Shown here: piece after piece, positions 1-12,289 of the stretch
Numbering within the stretch: the first letter of the stretch is position 1
Layout of the letters: every line of letters starts with the position of its first letter
Made by a program: the position numbers and the translations under genes
Assembly: GCA_963921195.1 (NCBI GenBank)
Contig: OY992536.1
Location: 174,662,995 to 174,726,994 of the forward strand
DNA from: Pegoplata infirma
Lineage: Eukaryota; Arthropoda; Insecta; Diptera; Anthomyiidae
Reading direction: 5' to 3'
Length of the DNA stretch: 64,000 bases
The notes under the pieces: model-generated
What the model saw: only the letters and a program-made list of their open reading frames with translations
Told to the model about the DNA's origin: nothing
Database searches by the model: none

Positions 1-3
1 ATA

Positions 4-941
4 CAGTGACTCGCAGCTTATTTCGTGTGTTAGATATCAGTTAGCAATCCATTTAAGAAAAAGGTTCCAATAATACACCTAATTATTATCAAACGAGTAT
101 TTTTGTTAAAAATGCTGTGTAGCTAATTTATCGAGCTTTAATTTAAGCTTAATGGCACCCAGATTGAGTAAATATTCAAAGTGCTACTAGGGTCGAAATG
201 GAAATAGAAATTATTGAAAGACGTTTTTTAGAAAATTTCTTAAAAATACTTTTAGGCCCATTTTTCCCAAGCTCAAACATTAAAAATTTAAAAAAAGAGT
301 CCAATAGTATATAAGCATTTATCAAATAATTTTTCCAATGACCAAAACAAAAATCCAAATTTTTAAAATACAGTCGAAGAAATCCGAATTTTTTTACCTC
401 CAATTCTTTTGACCACAAATTTTTTGTAAACAAAGGAAATTTTCAATTATTTTTATATCTCATTACTATACACTTAGGTGTACTAAAATTATTAAACAAT
501 TAAATCTTTTCTTTGTGTACCAAAGATTGGTGCTCAAAAGTATTGGAGGTCAAAAAATTCGGATTTCTTCTACTGTGTTTTAAAAATTTTGATTTTTGTT
601 TGGGTCTTTGGAAAAATTAGTTAATAAATGAATATTAACTATTGGACTATTTTTTAAATTTTTTATGTTTGAGCTTGGATAAAATCTACCTAGAAATATT
701 TTTAAGAAATTTTCTAAAAAAGGTCTTTCAATAATTTCAATTTCCATTTCGACCCTCGTAGCACATTTAATATTTAGACAATCTGAACGTCATTAAGCTT
801 TAATTAAAGCTTGATTAATTACATACACAGGAATTTTTCCAAAAATACTTATTTGATAATAATTAGGTCTATTTTGGTTAACTTTGTCTTGAATGGTTTG
901 CTAACTAATATCTATCACACGAAATAAGCTGCGAGCCACCG
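4..941. mobile_element. Tc1/mariner-like foldback MITE, TA target duplication
   Basis: The two ends are inverted copies starting CAGTGrCTCGCAGCTTAT, and the match continues inward so that the whole 938 bp folds on itself around position 475 (inner arms about 161-430 and 541-770). The dinucleotide TA lies just outside both ends (2-3 and 942-943). TIR plus TA duplication fits a non-autonomous Tc1/mariner-like element. There is no transposase; short open frames inside are by-products of AT richness. The left TA is at the very window edge, so the true boundary could lie further left. Confidence 0.75.
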
Positions 942-949
942 TACATTCG

Positions 950-1222
950 AAAAAAATTTTACACTCAAAAAATATTTTACACTCAAAAAAAAAAATAGTA
1001 AATTATTTTTTTTTTTCAAAAATTATTAAAAATAAATTTTTTACACAAAATACACTCGAAAAAAATTTTACACTCAAAAAAAATTTTACACTCAAAAAAA
1101 AAAAAAATAGTAAATTATTTTTTTTTTTTCAAAAAACGTTAGAAAATTTACTATCACTTAAAATGGGCATTGTGGAGGGTATTCATAGATTCGGCCAAGT
1201 CGAATTTAACTTTTCTACTTGT
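950..1222 (-). repeat. Hairpin-start repeat, minus-strand copy
   Basis: Read on the minus strand this starts AACAAGTAGAAAAGTT, then has a TTCGrC-TTG-GCCGAA hairpin, then a TACCCTCCACAATGC motif, followed by reiterated TTTTTTGAGTGTAAAA. It is an inverted partner of the copy at 2437. The remainder of this copy appears cut off by the foldback at 4-941. Confidence 0.65.
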
Positions 1223-1312
1223 TTTTATCTGATATGGGAAGTATCTTAACCCTTATGAACCGATTTGCCTGAAACTTAAAATATATATGTATATTGTGAG
1301 TGTCTAGTTTAA

Positions 1313-1365
1313 AACAAGCTTTAAACTAGCTTTAAAACAAGCTTTAAACTAGCTTTAAAACGCAT
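1313..1365. repeat. Short tandem repeat, about 24 bp x2
   Basis: AAACAAGCTTTAAACTAGC-type unit appears twice back to back. The stretch 1223-2436 around it holds no recognised gene; it lies between two inverted hairpin-start repeats and only has short chance open frames. Confidence 0.6.
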
Positions 1366-2436
1366 TAAAAAATTTTATAGTTATAAGGCAAAAACTAAAT
1401 TGGGAGAATATCAACTTCCATACAATATCCTGCAAATGCCGTTGAACATACATACATATATGTATATTCTATTAAGCTCAAATGAAAGATAATTTTATGT
1501 ACTTGTCCCATGAGTAAACAAAAAATTGATTTTATCTTTGAACTTTTTAAAATAAGATGAAATTTACCAAAAAAATATTCACCAAAAACTCCACAAGGAG
1601 GTTGTTTAAAAAATTTTCATTTGTCAAATAGTGTAATTAGAAACAGTGTGTTTGAAGGGTATTTATTTTGTCTTTAAGTCAATTTTGTTAACTCTTACCC
1701 ATAGTGCTTGCCACAAAAGTACAACTCTTATTTTTCTTTTTTATTTTGTTGGCCATACAAAATTGTGAAAAGTGGCGAAAATATTCTTTTTGTTAAGTTT
1801 TGTTTTTAAAAGAATATTATAAACAATTTATTTATGCATAAGAAATTTTATCTTTGAAGTCTTATTTTCAAATGTTATTTCATATGAACATTTTTGACAT
1901 TAAAATATTTGCAATTTCGTTCGATTTACTTAATAACTTTATTCCTTTTTTCAACGAAAACCTGAGCATGTACATTAGGGTGTCCAGTAATTTTATATTT
2001 TTAGTATGCAATACCAGCCTAATTTGTCTCAAGTATTCGAAAACCAATTGTTTGTTATAATAAAATTATTAAAATGCGGACTTTTGTTCAAAAAGATATT
2101 TTACTGTTTTTTTGAACCTGCTATCCCTAAACAAGACATCGTGTGTAGATTATGAAAAATATTTCTTAAGCAGGATTCACAATGTTGAAGTACTACAATT
2201 TGTAAAAAAATATTCCTCGCCCTTTTGCACTTCAATACTTTTGAATTTGACTATGCTTTTTCAATTCACTCCAGAGTCAATCATGTTCTTCTCTGGAGTT
2301 TCCAATATCGCTTAGCACAGCCTATGTTCACCGTTAACCGAGAAAAAATACACCTTTGTAAAAGTGTCATCTCTAATAAAGTCATTAAAATAATAATAAA
2401 GAAAAAATGTCATTCTTTGTATACAAAATCTAAATA

Positions 2437-3131
2437 AAACAAGTAGAAAAGTTATATTCGGCTTGGCCGAATCTATGAATACCCTTCACAATGCACTTTT
2501 TAAGTGATAGTAAATTTTCTACCATGAAAAAAATAAAATTTTGAAATATTTAATTTTGTGTAAAAAAAACCTTTTTTTAACTAATTTTTGAAAAAAAAAA
2601 TAATTTACTAAATTTTTTTTGAGTGTATAATTTTTTTTGAGTGCAAAAATTTATTTTTTGAGTGATTTTTTTTGTTTGTGTAAAAATATTGTTGAGTAAC
2701 AAAAATACTTTGTAAAATATTTTTGTGACTCAATAGTTTTAAAACAGAATTGCCTTTCGAAAGTTAGCGTGTTTTTTATCTCGTAAATTCACGAAAACCC
2801 TTGCCGAAATTCAGTCTTTTGATAATTACTTTTGAACCACTGGAGCGATTTCTCTGGATTGCAATACCAACCTGACCAGGTAAATGCCCAACATATGTGC
2901 CAAACTTCAGGAGCCTTCGTAAAGTCTTTCAAAATTTCGCGTGTTTTCAACAGACAGACAGCCAGACGGACAGAAAGACGGGCGGACGGACGGACATCGC
3001 TGGATCGTCTTAAAATCGATCGAGGATCATAAATATATATACTTTATGAGGTCCTAGGCCAATATTTCGAGGTGTTACAAACGAAATGATAGACTTATAT
3101 ATACCCTCTATCACTAGAGTGGAGGGTATAA
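2437..3131 (+). mobile_element. Short complete hairpin-start repeat (unclassified fly element)
   Basis: Starts AACAAGTAGAAAAG with a perfect ATTCGGC-TTG-GCCGAAT hairpin at about 2457-2475 and a TACCCTTCACAATGC motif. It ends with a GACG-rich block (2950-2996), ATATATATACTTTATGAGG, TTTCGAGGTGTTACAAACG and GTGGAGGGTATA. Start and end motifs are roughly inverted (TATACCCTCCAC / GTGGAGGGTATA). This head-tail pair is widespread in flies; I cannot assign it to a superfamily. No protein is encoded. Confidence 0.6.
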
Positions 3132-5244
3132 AAATATATAAAAACGACAGAAAAATATAATAACTAATGTAAACCAAATTTAATCGGATAATTTCACCAT
3201 GAGAGACAAGTAAATCAACTGACAAATACAATGTGACAGAACTCCACTCTACATTTTGCACAGTTAACATTTCAATCTGTCCTGAAGATTTTAGTTACTT
3301 AATCATTGGAACGAGGCTCAAAAATTGAAATACGCAAGTTTTGTTCAAAACCATATATAACAGATCAAAAAATTATAATACATAATTATAATTAGAGCCT
3401 GAGGTCGACTGTCTTTACAGAAACAATAATTTAAAAATAACGACTATAAGTCGCCCTAAGTGGCAATAATCAGTATCTTTGGAAAAATGGCAACACCTAA
3501 CATTTGTGTCTAAAATATAGACCATGTCTGGCAATGTTTGCAAAATAAGTACTTAGATCAGAATTGATGAAGGAGAGGAAGAAGAATAATGATTACTAAA
3601 AAAAAAGTTTGTTTACACAAAATGACAATAACAACTCTTCTGTTAGAAAAAACAACAGCAACAACCACACTCGAATTGAAAAATCAGATTTAGGTGATAC
3701 TTGCTTAACAGCCTGCTTGGCGTATCGGTCTAGAGTGATTGTACGTTACAAGCAGTTAATAGCAAAGTATTACAGATGATGGGTTCAATCCTTGTCGGCT
3801 GCGATCTGTAAATAATTTTCATATATAGAGTTCTATTGACTATTAACTAAATAAATTTGACATTAAAAGTTTTTCTGAAGATTACTATAACTAGATAATA
3901 TGAAACTAGTAAGAAACAAACCAAGATGTCTTAAATTTTTAGAAAAATTTAAATTTTTCTTTCACACTTTTCTCAATTCATAACCATATGGTCCAATTTA
4001 GCTTATTTAAACGATGGCTTCTTTAATATACATCGTGTAGATGGTATACCGTCAAGAAACTCCAAAGTCAAAAATTTCGGGACACCCCAAGGTATATAAT
4101 AAGTGAAAACTGAATAAATTTCAAATATACACAACATTACCACCTAAAGGTGTTTATTTAATATGTACAATGCACATATGCATTTAAAATATTTGTATTT
4201 AATTAACCTAAATAATATTTGCACAATACGAACATCATCAATCCATATTATGTAAATAATTTTGTTTAATTAATTAGTAAAATACTAAAATGTCTTAAAA
4301 AATATTTAACATTCTTAATTTGCAATCATAATCAAAACCTGAAAAGTCTAGAAAAAGGGATTAAAAATATACGCCTCCAAGTTTTTATGCCCTCCTAAGT
4401 AAGTATCACATACCTTACACTCCGATTGTTATGCAATGTATGTCATAGAGAAGCAAAATCTGAGATCAAAATTTATTTTTGTGGTGCCATCGTGGTGGTT
4501 TCAAAAAATGTTTATTTAAAAAAATAAAATATTTTGAGTTATGACACTCTTCTAGTTCTAATTAATTTCAGAAAAATAAGAAAATGTTGGAGAACAATCT
4601 GAAAAATTAAGAAAATGTCAGATTATTTTAAACAATTAAAAAAAAAAAAATAAAACAAAAAAAAAAAAAAATGATTCAAACAAATTTTAGATATGAATTT
4701 CTACAAAATGTGTGTTATTCAATATTATCAATTACCACCTTAAATATTTAAAACTTTACCATTGTTTTGTTTTAAAATAAAAAACATTTTGTATTTCAAA
4801 CTTTTAAATCAATTTGAATTTTTAAACTTGTGTATAACATAAAACACAGTTTCACACTTTTTTTATATGGTTTTAGGTATTTTTTACTTACAAAAATTTT
4901 AAAAGTTTGTGGAATTATGAAAGTTTTTTTTTTGTCGAAGTATTTGATACTGATGTGTAAAAAACTTTTATTACATAAACCGACACTATAAGTTACCCTG
5001 TTGGAAATGTCCTTGAGCCATCCTCCGTGACAGCGACCTCACCTGTCAGCGACACTGCGGACGTCCCCAAGACATATTCATGTATGGAGCTGAGGTCAAT
5101 TTCATACGATTTTTTAAAATGTTGAAGAAATTTGAGGTGACCTAATGAATTTGGCTTGAGACAAAAGTACTAAAAAAATGTGAAACTTTCATTATACTTT
5201 TTAACCACTTTACGCTTTCGCCAAAAAATAAACACCTTCGATGA
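3132..5244. other. Intergenic stretch, one tRNA-like module, otherwise nothing recognised
   Basis: AT-rich DNA with no credible coding region. It holds the tRNA-like module at 3712-3806, poly-A-rich sequence near 4620-4675, and a small GC-richer island at about 5005-5090 with a repeated CAGCGAC motif of unknown meaning. Confidence 0.5.
3712..3806 (+). other. tRNA-like module (box A/box B)
   Basis: Box A-like TGGCGTATCGGTCTAGAG near 3718-3735 and box B-like GGGTTCAATCC at 3781-3791, with a TTTT about 25 nt after. The box spacing is longer than in most tRNAs and the cloverleaf is not convincing. It reads as a decayed tRNA-derived unit, not a functional tRNA. Confidence 0.45.
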
Positions 5245-5252
5245 CCCATGGT

Positions 5253-7104
5253 TAGAGCACCCACAAAATGTATGGGATGTGCAAAACTGTATTTTTTATC
5301 GCACCCCGATCATTTTCAGTTGGGTTTGGAGTAAAAAATAATATATGTCCAGAAATTGGACTTCTAGGTTGCAAACAGGCCAAGCGGTTTGAACTTTTGA
5401 CCTCAAAAATGGGCTAAAAACCTTTAAAGATTCATTTGGGTGTAACTCTTAAAATAAAAGTTTTTCGCAACTAACTTTCAGAACAATTTTTTTGTAGAAC
5501 CAAATTCAAAGATTTTTCTCTCATATTGCTTTGACCTAAATATATCCGATCGTGGACTTTTGAGCGGTTAAAGTCAAAATTTGGGGCAGAACTTTTTTTT
5601 TTAAATTCTCGTAAATTTTTAAATTGGGGAAAGTTTGAGCTCATTGCATAATTTAATAGAATATTGGATATAGTTTTCCAATTTTTTTTTTTTTGCAAAA
5701 ATATATCGACGCTTCCATGAAAAAAATCCAAAGTACTACTCTAAATCTCATTTTTTTACTATTCAACCTCAATATGGCGAATACTCACTTTGTAATTCCG
5801 TGTGTTACGCACCGAAGCATCTTTCTAGGATTTTCCTAAATATATATGGGGTATTCAGTGCTAAATCGGACACTTTGAAAAATTTTTATTTTAGATTTTT
5901 TAATTATGTTTACATTTTTTTAAAAGTCGTTAAAAACAACATAAAAGCTAATTTTAAAATTTTTGAGATTACCCGTTCAAAAAATATTGAATTTAAAATA
6001 AAAAAAAAAACTATCGTTTTCCGTATTTTTATCATAATTTCTTCAAAAATGGTCCAAATTATTATTATTATTTTTTTTTTTTTTTAATTTTTGTTTGTTA
6101 TTTAAAATTTCCTAAAGTGTTCTAAAATGTGATTTTTAAATGATTGCGTACCATGATTCTTTTTTTCAATATTTTCTTAAAATTTTTTATTTGATTTTTT
6201 CTTTAATTTTTTGTGGTAACCCTAATATTTGTTAAATTTTTAGCTTAAGTAAATCGTGGGATTATGATAATTAATATATTCAGCGTTTTTTGATTTTTTG
6301 CTGTCCTCCAATCTTTATTAAAACACTTTGAAGAAAAAACTAAAATTTCAACAAATTATTTTGAATTTGGACAATATTTTTAGATGTGATAAGTAAAAAA
6401 TGGAAAAAGCGTTTTATTTTATTCGATATTTTTTGAACGGATTATCAAAAAAGATCTCAAAATTTACTTAAAAGGGGTTTTTGAAGGGAACTAAAAAATT
6501 GGAAAAATATAAAATTAAAAATTTTCCAAGCGTCCGCTTTGGCATAGAATACCCCATATACACTATATGGAGTCCTAGACCAATCTTTCGATGCGTAACA
6601 CACGCAGTGGAAAAGTGAGTATACCCCTATAACGTTGTTAACGTTGGAGGTTAAAAAATTGAGGTTCAGAGTATGATTTTGGCAATTTTTCATGGATGGG
6701 TCGATATATTTTTGCAAAAAAAAAATTTTTTGGAAAACTACTTTCAATGACCTATTAAATTATGGAAAGAGCTCAAGTTTTCCCCAATTTAAAAATTTAC
6801 GAGAATTTAAAAAAAAAAAGTACTCACCCAAATTTCGAATTTAATCGCTCAAAACACCGCGATCGGACATATCTAGGTCAAAACAGTATGAGAGAAAAAT
6901 CTTTGCATTTTGATTCTACAACAAATTGCGAAAAAATTTTATTTTAAGAGTTACAGCCAAATTAATCTATAAAGGTTTTTAGCCGAATTTTGAGGTCATA
7001 AGTTCAAACCGCTTGGCCTGTTTGCAACCAAGAAGTCCAATTTCTGGACATATATTATTTTTTTACTCCCAACTCAACCGAAAATGAGCGGGGAGCGATA
7101 AAAA
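5253..7104. mobile_element. hAT-like foldback element, copy 1 (right end degraded)
   Basis: Left end TAGAGCACCCACAAAATG is the same as the ends of the complete copy at 38905-40804. The arms (TTTTTACTCCmAACTCAACCG, TTGGACTTCTAGGTTGCAAA) occur at about 5300-5560 and inverted at 6760-7090. The right terminal 40 bp do not match, so no 8-bp duplication can be shown for this copy. It encodes nothing recognisable. Internal segments near 5785-5870 and 6545-6630 resemble the end module of the hairpin-start repeats. Confidence 0.6.
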
Positions 7105-7339
7105 AATGCCTGCGAATTTTGTACTCTTGCCCAAAACAATAAATCATGATAATGTTTTGCGGAAGATTTGGGTGTACCTGCCAAAGAAAATTTTTTTTTA
7201 GAAAAAAAAAATTGTTATATTACTTTTTTTATTATTATTCGGCACAAAAGAATATAACACTCTCACTTGTTTTATGTACATTTGATAAACAAATGGAAAA
7301 CTTTTATGCGAAAAGCTTAGACTTGGTGATAAAGTAGTT

Positions 7340-8245
7340 TTGGTAAAAAAAATATTTTTTTTCACAAAAAACAAAATTATGTAAAAAAAAATTTAATGAA
7401 CCCAAAATTTTTGATGAAAAAAAATTTTGATGAAAAAAAGTTTTTAATGATTTTTTTTTTTTGAAAACAAAAATTTTTTGATGTAAAAATAAATTGATGA
7501 AAAAAAAATATGATTTTTTTTTTTTTTTTTTGTAAGAAAAAATATGACAAAAAAAAATTATGAAAAAAAAAATTTTTAATGAAAAAAAAATTATGAAAAA
7601 AAAATTTATGAAAAAAAAAAATTTGACGAAAAAATAATTTGATGAAAAAAAAATTGATGAAACAAAAAAAATTGATAAAAAAAAAATTATGAAAAAAAAA
7701 GTTTGATAAAAAAAAAAATTATGAAAAAAAAAATTTGATGAAAAAAAAAAAGTTTGATGAAAACAAAAAATTGATGCAAAAAAAATTTTGATGGAAAAAA
7801 AAAATTTGATGGAAAAAAAATTGATGAAAAAAAAAAACAATTTGATGAAAAAAAAAATGATGAAAAAAAATTTATAAAAAAAAAAATTATGGAAAAAAAA
7901 AATTTGATGGAAAAAAAAGTTGATGAAAAAAAAAAATTTGATGAAACAAAAAAAATTTGATGAAAAAAAAAAGTTTAATGAAAAAAAAAAAAAAAAAAAT
8001 TTAATGAAAAAAAAATTTTTTGTTGAAAAATAATTGTGTTACTTTTTATTCACCAGCTGGTAAAAATCGGCTTTATTCACCACGAGGTGAATTATTATCC
8101 AAGTTATTAAAATTTTTTGTTTTAAGAAAATGAAAATGGTAATTCTTGTTTTCTTTTTCGTTAATTGTAGCTTATATAGTCAAACTGAGGTGGCGTCCTG
8201 CAACTTTTTTGAAATTAGACACCAGCCTAAAAACATTATCATGTT
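7340..8245. repeat. Left arm of a 4-kb inverted repeat, GATGAAAA-type array
   Basis: About 650 bp of irregular GATGAAAAAAAAATTT units (7400-8025) followed by unique sequence with two hairpins, TTCACCAGCTGGT and TTCACCACGAGGTGAA (8048-8095), and CCACCTCAGTTTGACTATA read in reverse near 8185-8210. The whole arm is inverted at 10724-11500. The open frames in the array are low complexity, not genes. The stretch 7105-7339 to its left has nothing recognisable. Confidence 0.7.
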
Positions 8246-9465
8246 AAAAACAAATATGCAAATATGGGTGCTCTACCCATGGTGGAATATTAATGCACGT
8301 TTTAGTGGATTTCTTACATAGTTTTTGCAAAATACAAAAAAATCTTGTCTTTTCCTTTTTCTTTACTTTCTTCCATTTTCCTTTATTTTTATTGTATTGA
8401 GAAATTACTATTCGGCTTTTTAAGTCTCAACTTGATTTGAACCCGCAGCATCCTGTAAATTTGTCCAACACCTAACTGGTTTTTCAGATTGAAAATATTA
8501 TTCTTTAGACATTTCCTTATCGATGTCTTAGAGAATTTTTCCATAATTTTAAATTTGATGACAATTTTAGGACATGTGTCATCAAGAATTTTCTTAAGGA
8601 AGACAATGTAAATTAACTCATTGACACATTTTCCAACTGGGTATTTATATAAAAATCATAAAGCGAAAATGTAGATATAATTTTTAAGTTTTTGTCTTAA
8701 AAAATGTATAAATTTAAAACAAATATAAATTTGAAGTGAATTTTATATTGTACTCTTTTTTACCATTCGCCAAATAAAAAACAATCTTATATCCTTTTGA
8801 AATTTAAAATTAGGTGAATGATGAAAGAGTACTCCAGAATCGAGCACATTATGAATATTTTTTATCGTAAGACATACATACTTTTAGTTTTTAGTTTAGC
8901 TCAATGTCATTATAGAGAACCTTAACCAAAACATCATTATTAGCTATTCCAACATTTGCTTAAAAGAAATACCTATAGAATTCAGTTCACATTTTTTCAA
9001 TTAAATATAAAATCTTTGAACCAAAACATTAGCCTCAATTGAAAAGGCACTTATGTTTATAACAGTGCCTGCACAGACGATGCTACTTCAAGTCATGTAT
9101 AAATAACATTGCAAATAAAATAAATGTACAGTAGAATCCCGAGTACACTAATTGTAAGAAAGTTTAAATAAAACTCTGAAATATGGATACAAAATTGCAT
9201 TAAGAATATAATTCGAAAAATATCAATTACACTACTCAACAAAAATCAACTTTTTTTGCACAGACTTCTAGATTAGATTTTCTAAAGAAGTTTGCCCTCC
9301 TAAACACGACAGTCATCAGAAAAATTGTATCAAATCGCCTTCCCGAGATAAAGAAATTTTTAATTTTTGTGGACCAAGCCCTTAAAATCGACAGACTTTT
9401 TAATATTGTAAAAGTGTATGTTAAAGTTATTCATAACACGTTTTTTTTCGAACTCCCAATAAAAT
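8246..9465. other. Interior of the large inverted repeat, no gene seen
   Basis: AT-rich filler between the two arms. A lone ACAGTAGAATCCCGAG string near 9129 resembles a pogo-type terminus but has no partner, and ACTACTCAACAAAAATC near 9232 resembles other transposon ends. No coding region. Confidence 0.4.
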
Positions 9466-9650
9466 TACACAGAAAAAAATATCGCAAAATCAAAAGTAAC
9501 CAAACAAATTGTTAACAACTAAATACTAGTTCAACAACGTTTTTAATTGTATTAACAATGTATATTGTTAATGTGACAAAAATTAATTTTTATTTTATTA
9601 ATAACACAGACACTTTATAAACTCATTTAATCAAGCAAACATATATGTGA

Positions 9651-9717
9651 CGATAGCACGGTGGTAGTGTGCCAGACTCGAAACATGAAGGTTGCGGGTT
9701 CGCTGCCAGTTGGCGGA
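9651..9717 (+). other. tRNA-like unit 1 of 3
   Basis: Box A TAGCACGGTGGTAGTG at 9653-9668, box B GGGTTCGCTGCC from 9696, then a run of about 17 T starting near 9724, a strong Pol III stop. The D-arm can pair (GCAC/GTGT) but the T-stem is broken, so the promoter boxes are kept better than the cloverleaf. Confidence 0.6.
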
Positions 9718-9918
9718 ACACTTGTTTTTTTTTTTTTTTTAATTTGTGATTATTTTTTGTCATTCTATTTATAATTTTTTAAATATGTGTGAAGCCACAT
9801 TATTATTTATTTTTAAATATAATGCCACATTTTTTATTATTGTAAAAACAGCAAAGAGTACACACTGATTCTACAGACACTTTATGTACACATTTAGGCA
9901 ACTATAAATATATATGAG

Positions 9919-9986
9919 GAATAGCACGGTGGTAGTGTGCTAGACTTGTAGCACGAAATTTCGGGTTCGAAGCCAGGTGCCGGCGG
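9919..9986 (+). other. tRNA-like unit 2 of 3
   Basis: Box A TAGCACGGTGGTAGTG at about 9922-9937, box B GGGTTCGAAGCC from about 9963, T run at about 9990-10001. ATAAATATATATGAGG lies directly upstream and is shared with unit 3. Confidence 0.6.
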
Positions 9987-10101
9987 ATGATTTTTTTTTT
10001 TAGATATATTTTTTTTTTTCTTATTTTAGATTTTTTTTTCATTCTCTTTTTAGTTTTTTTTTTTTTTAAATATGCTGTTTAGTCAAGTATAAATATATAT
10101 G

Positions 10102-10169
10102 TGGATAGCACGGTGGTAGTGTACTAGACGCGTAGCATTAACGTTGCGGGTTCGATGCCATTCGGTGGA
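10102..10169 (+). other. tRNA-like unit 3 of 3
   Basis: Same box A TAGCACGGTGGTAGTG (about 10106-10121) and box B GGGTTCGATGCC from about 10148, followed by 15 T at about 10173-10187. This is the copy whose box B is closest to the GGTTCGANTCC consensus. Confidence 0.6.
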
Positions 10170-10375
10170 TGATTTTTTTTTTTTTTTATATTTATTTTTA
10201 TTTTTAGTTTATTTGTTTCTATTTTTAGATTATTCTATTTTTAGATTTATTTTTTTAAAAAAGTTACAAAAGTCATTGTTGTATTGACAATATCCAATGT
10301 AGGCTCAGTTTCAATTAAATGTTTAATTGTATTAACAATAAAATTAATTGAATTGACAACTTTTTTTTTTCTGTG

Positions 10376-10723
10376 TACGTATCTTTTGCCAAAAATTCGA
10401 ACTCGATACGATCAGAGATACCATCAGGACATGAAAAGGAATTTCAAAATATCTCGAAAATACGTTAGCCGCATTATTTCCAAAAAATGTGCAGTATCTA
10501 TCACTGTTCAACATGGCGTATGAGTTACAAATCAACAAATTTTCACATATTTTTAACTTATACGCTGTGTTGAAACAAGAAAATTACAAAATTATTATGA
10601 AATTCAATATTCAAATGCCATTTTCTCTTTTTTTTTCTAATTTTTGAGATTGTGGTGCATTCCGTTTAAATTTGAAAAAATATTTAATCAACGAAACATG
10701 TGACAAATTTGACATTTTTTTTT
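10376..10723. other. Interior segment, fragment of the GAGGCATTCC foldback family
   Basis: The sequence GTGGTGCATTCCGTTTAAAT and ATATTTAATCAACG near 10650-10710 match the interior of the foldback at 27079-28160 (about 27950-27985). Nothing coding. Confidence 0.4.
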
Positions 10724-11500
10724 AAATAATGATGTTTTTAGGTTGGTGTCTAATTTTAAAAAAGTTGCAGGACGCCACCTCAGTTTGACTATATAAGCTA
10801 ACGATTAACAAAAAAGAAAATTGGAATTACTGTTTTAATTTTTTTATAACCAAAAATTTTTGAAACTTAGGTTTGTAACTTAGATAATAATTCACCTCGT
10901 GGGGAATAAAACATATTCACCAGCTGGTGAATAAAACGTAACATGATTATTTTGTATCAAAAAATTTTTTTTTTTCATCAAATTTTTTTTTTTCATTAAT
11001 ATTTTTTTTTCATCAATATTTTTTTTCATCAATATTTTTTTTTTCATCAATATTTTTTTTTTCATCAATATTTTTTTTTTTCTCAATATTTTTTTTTCCT
11101 CAATATTTTTTTTTTTTCATCAATATTTTTTTTTTCATCAACATTTTTTTTTCATCAATATTTTTTTTTTTCATATTTTTTTTTTTTTGATCAATATTTT
11201 TTTTTTTTTTTGATCAATAATTTTTTTTTTTCATCAAATTTTTTTTCATCAAATTTTTTTTCCTCATATTTTTCTTACCAATATTTTTTTTTTTTTTCAT
11301 CAATATATTTTATTTTTTTTTCATCAATATTTATTTTTTTCATCAATATTTTTGTCCGTCACTATTTTTTTCATCAATATTTTTTTATTTTTCATCAATA
11401 TTTCTATTTTTAAATTTTTTTCATCGAATTGTTTTCTTCATCAATATTTTTTTATCATAAATTTTTTTTTCATCAATATTTTTTTCATAATTTTTTTGGC
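10724..11500. repeat. Right arm of the 4-kb inverted repeat
   Basis: Inverted match to 7340-8245: GCCACCTCAGTTTGACTATA at about 10784, TTCACCTCGTGGGGAATAA and TTCACCAGCTGGTGAA at 10890-10932, then about 530 bp of TTTTTTTCATCAATATT array. The array unit here (ATCAATATT) has drifted from that of the left arm (GATGAAAATTT). Confidence 0.7.
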
Positions 11501-12079
11501 AAAAGTGCACTTTACGGAGCACAAATTTTTTTGAGGGAAACACGAAATCAAAGTTTAAGGGGCTGGGCACCGGACCCACCTGGACCCAAAAGAGCCTTCA
11601 GGTTTGTGTAGATACTTAAATTAAAGGTAATTAAAAAAGAAAAATAAATATAACGAGGGCTGGGTCCCAGGGGCCTCCTAGGTCCGTAAAACCGTTTTCA
11701 AAAAAAAAATATAAATTTTTTCTAAATTATTAAAAATAACGTTCTGCAGGTCTTTCGGCCGGGCTCAGGGACTACAAAACCCATAAATTAATTTAGTGGC
11801 ATCACAAAATAAAGTTTGTTTTGTGAATCAAGCCTTTTACCCGGTTAATTACTAAATGGCTAAACTATTGAACAGAAAGATACTAAAATGGATCTAGGGG
11901 GTACAATATTGTTAAAATACATACGAAAAATACATATTTGCAATCGTTATCAAATTACCTTTCATTTGAATACCCATACATACATGTTGGTGGGTGGGGC
12001 TGTTGTTTTGCTCCAGGGGGTTTTCCGGGACCCAGTCCCCTTAAATTTTAATCGTGGCATATTTTTGTTTTCCAAAATA
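11501..12079. other. GC-richer non-coding stretch
   Basis: Contains GGGCACCGGACCCACC and GGGTCCCAGGGGCCTCC motifs (11560-11690) unlike the AT-rich neighbours, with no credible open frame. Nature unknown. Confidence 0.35.
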
Positions 12080-12289
12080 TTCGTGTCCCGTAGGTTAGGT
12101 TAGGGTGGCGGTGTCCGATTGACACCTCGCATAGACCTCTTGGCCCATAGCGGTACCACAAAACTTTTTCCGCTAGCGGTGCAAGTTAAACATGTTCAAA
12201 GTCATTGCGAATCTTTTCAATAACCTAAGATCCTTTTGCGTTATATCCTCCAAAGTACCGAAACTTAACTGACCGGTAATGGATCGGCG

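Larger units (their letters stand above)
9468..10375. mobile_element. TA-flanked element with CACAGAAAA ends carrying three tRNA-like units
   Basis: Ends are CACAGAAAAAAA (9468) and the inverse TTTTTTTTTTCTGTG (to 10375), flanked by TA on both sides (9466-9467, 10376-10377). Subterminal segments repeat AATTGTATTAACAA in both orientations (9545-9575, 10325-10340). The centre holds three direct copies of a tRNA-like unit, each preceded by ATAAATATATATG-like or AACATATATGTG sequence and followed by a long T run. No transposase is encoded, so it would be non-autonomous. Confidence 0.7.

Noticed and set aside
950..1150. CRISPR-like array of spaced TTTTACACTCAAAA repeats
   Set aside because: Eukaryotic AT-rich reiteration without unique spacers; it is the arm of an ACACTC-type element.
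3712..3806. Intron-containing tRNA
   Set aside because: Box spacing would allow an intron, but stems do not form and no anticodon arm can be placed.
7304..7840. Long minus-strand open frame rich in Phe, Ile and Ser
   Set aside because: It is a translation of the GATGAAAA-type array; composition is pure low complexity.
9129..9160. Second pogo-like element
   Set aside because: ACAGTAGAATCCCGAG has no inverted partner nearby.
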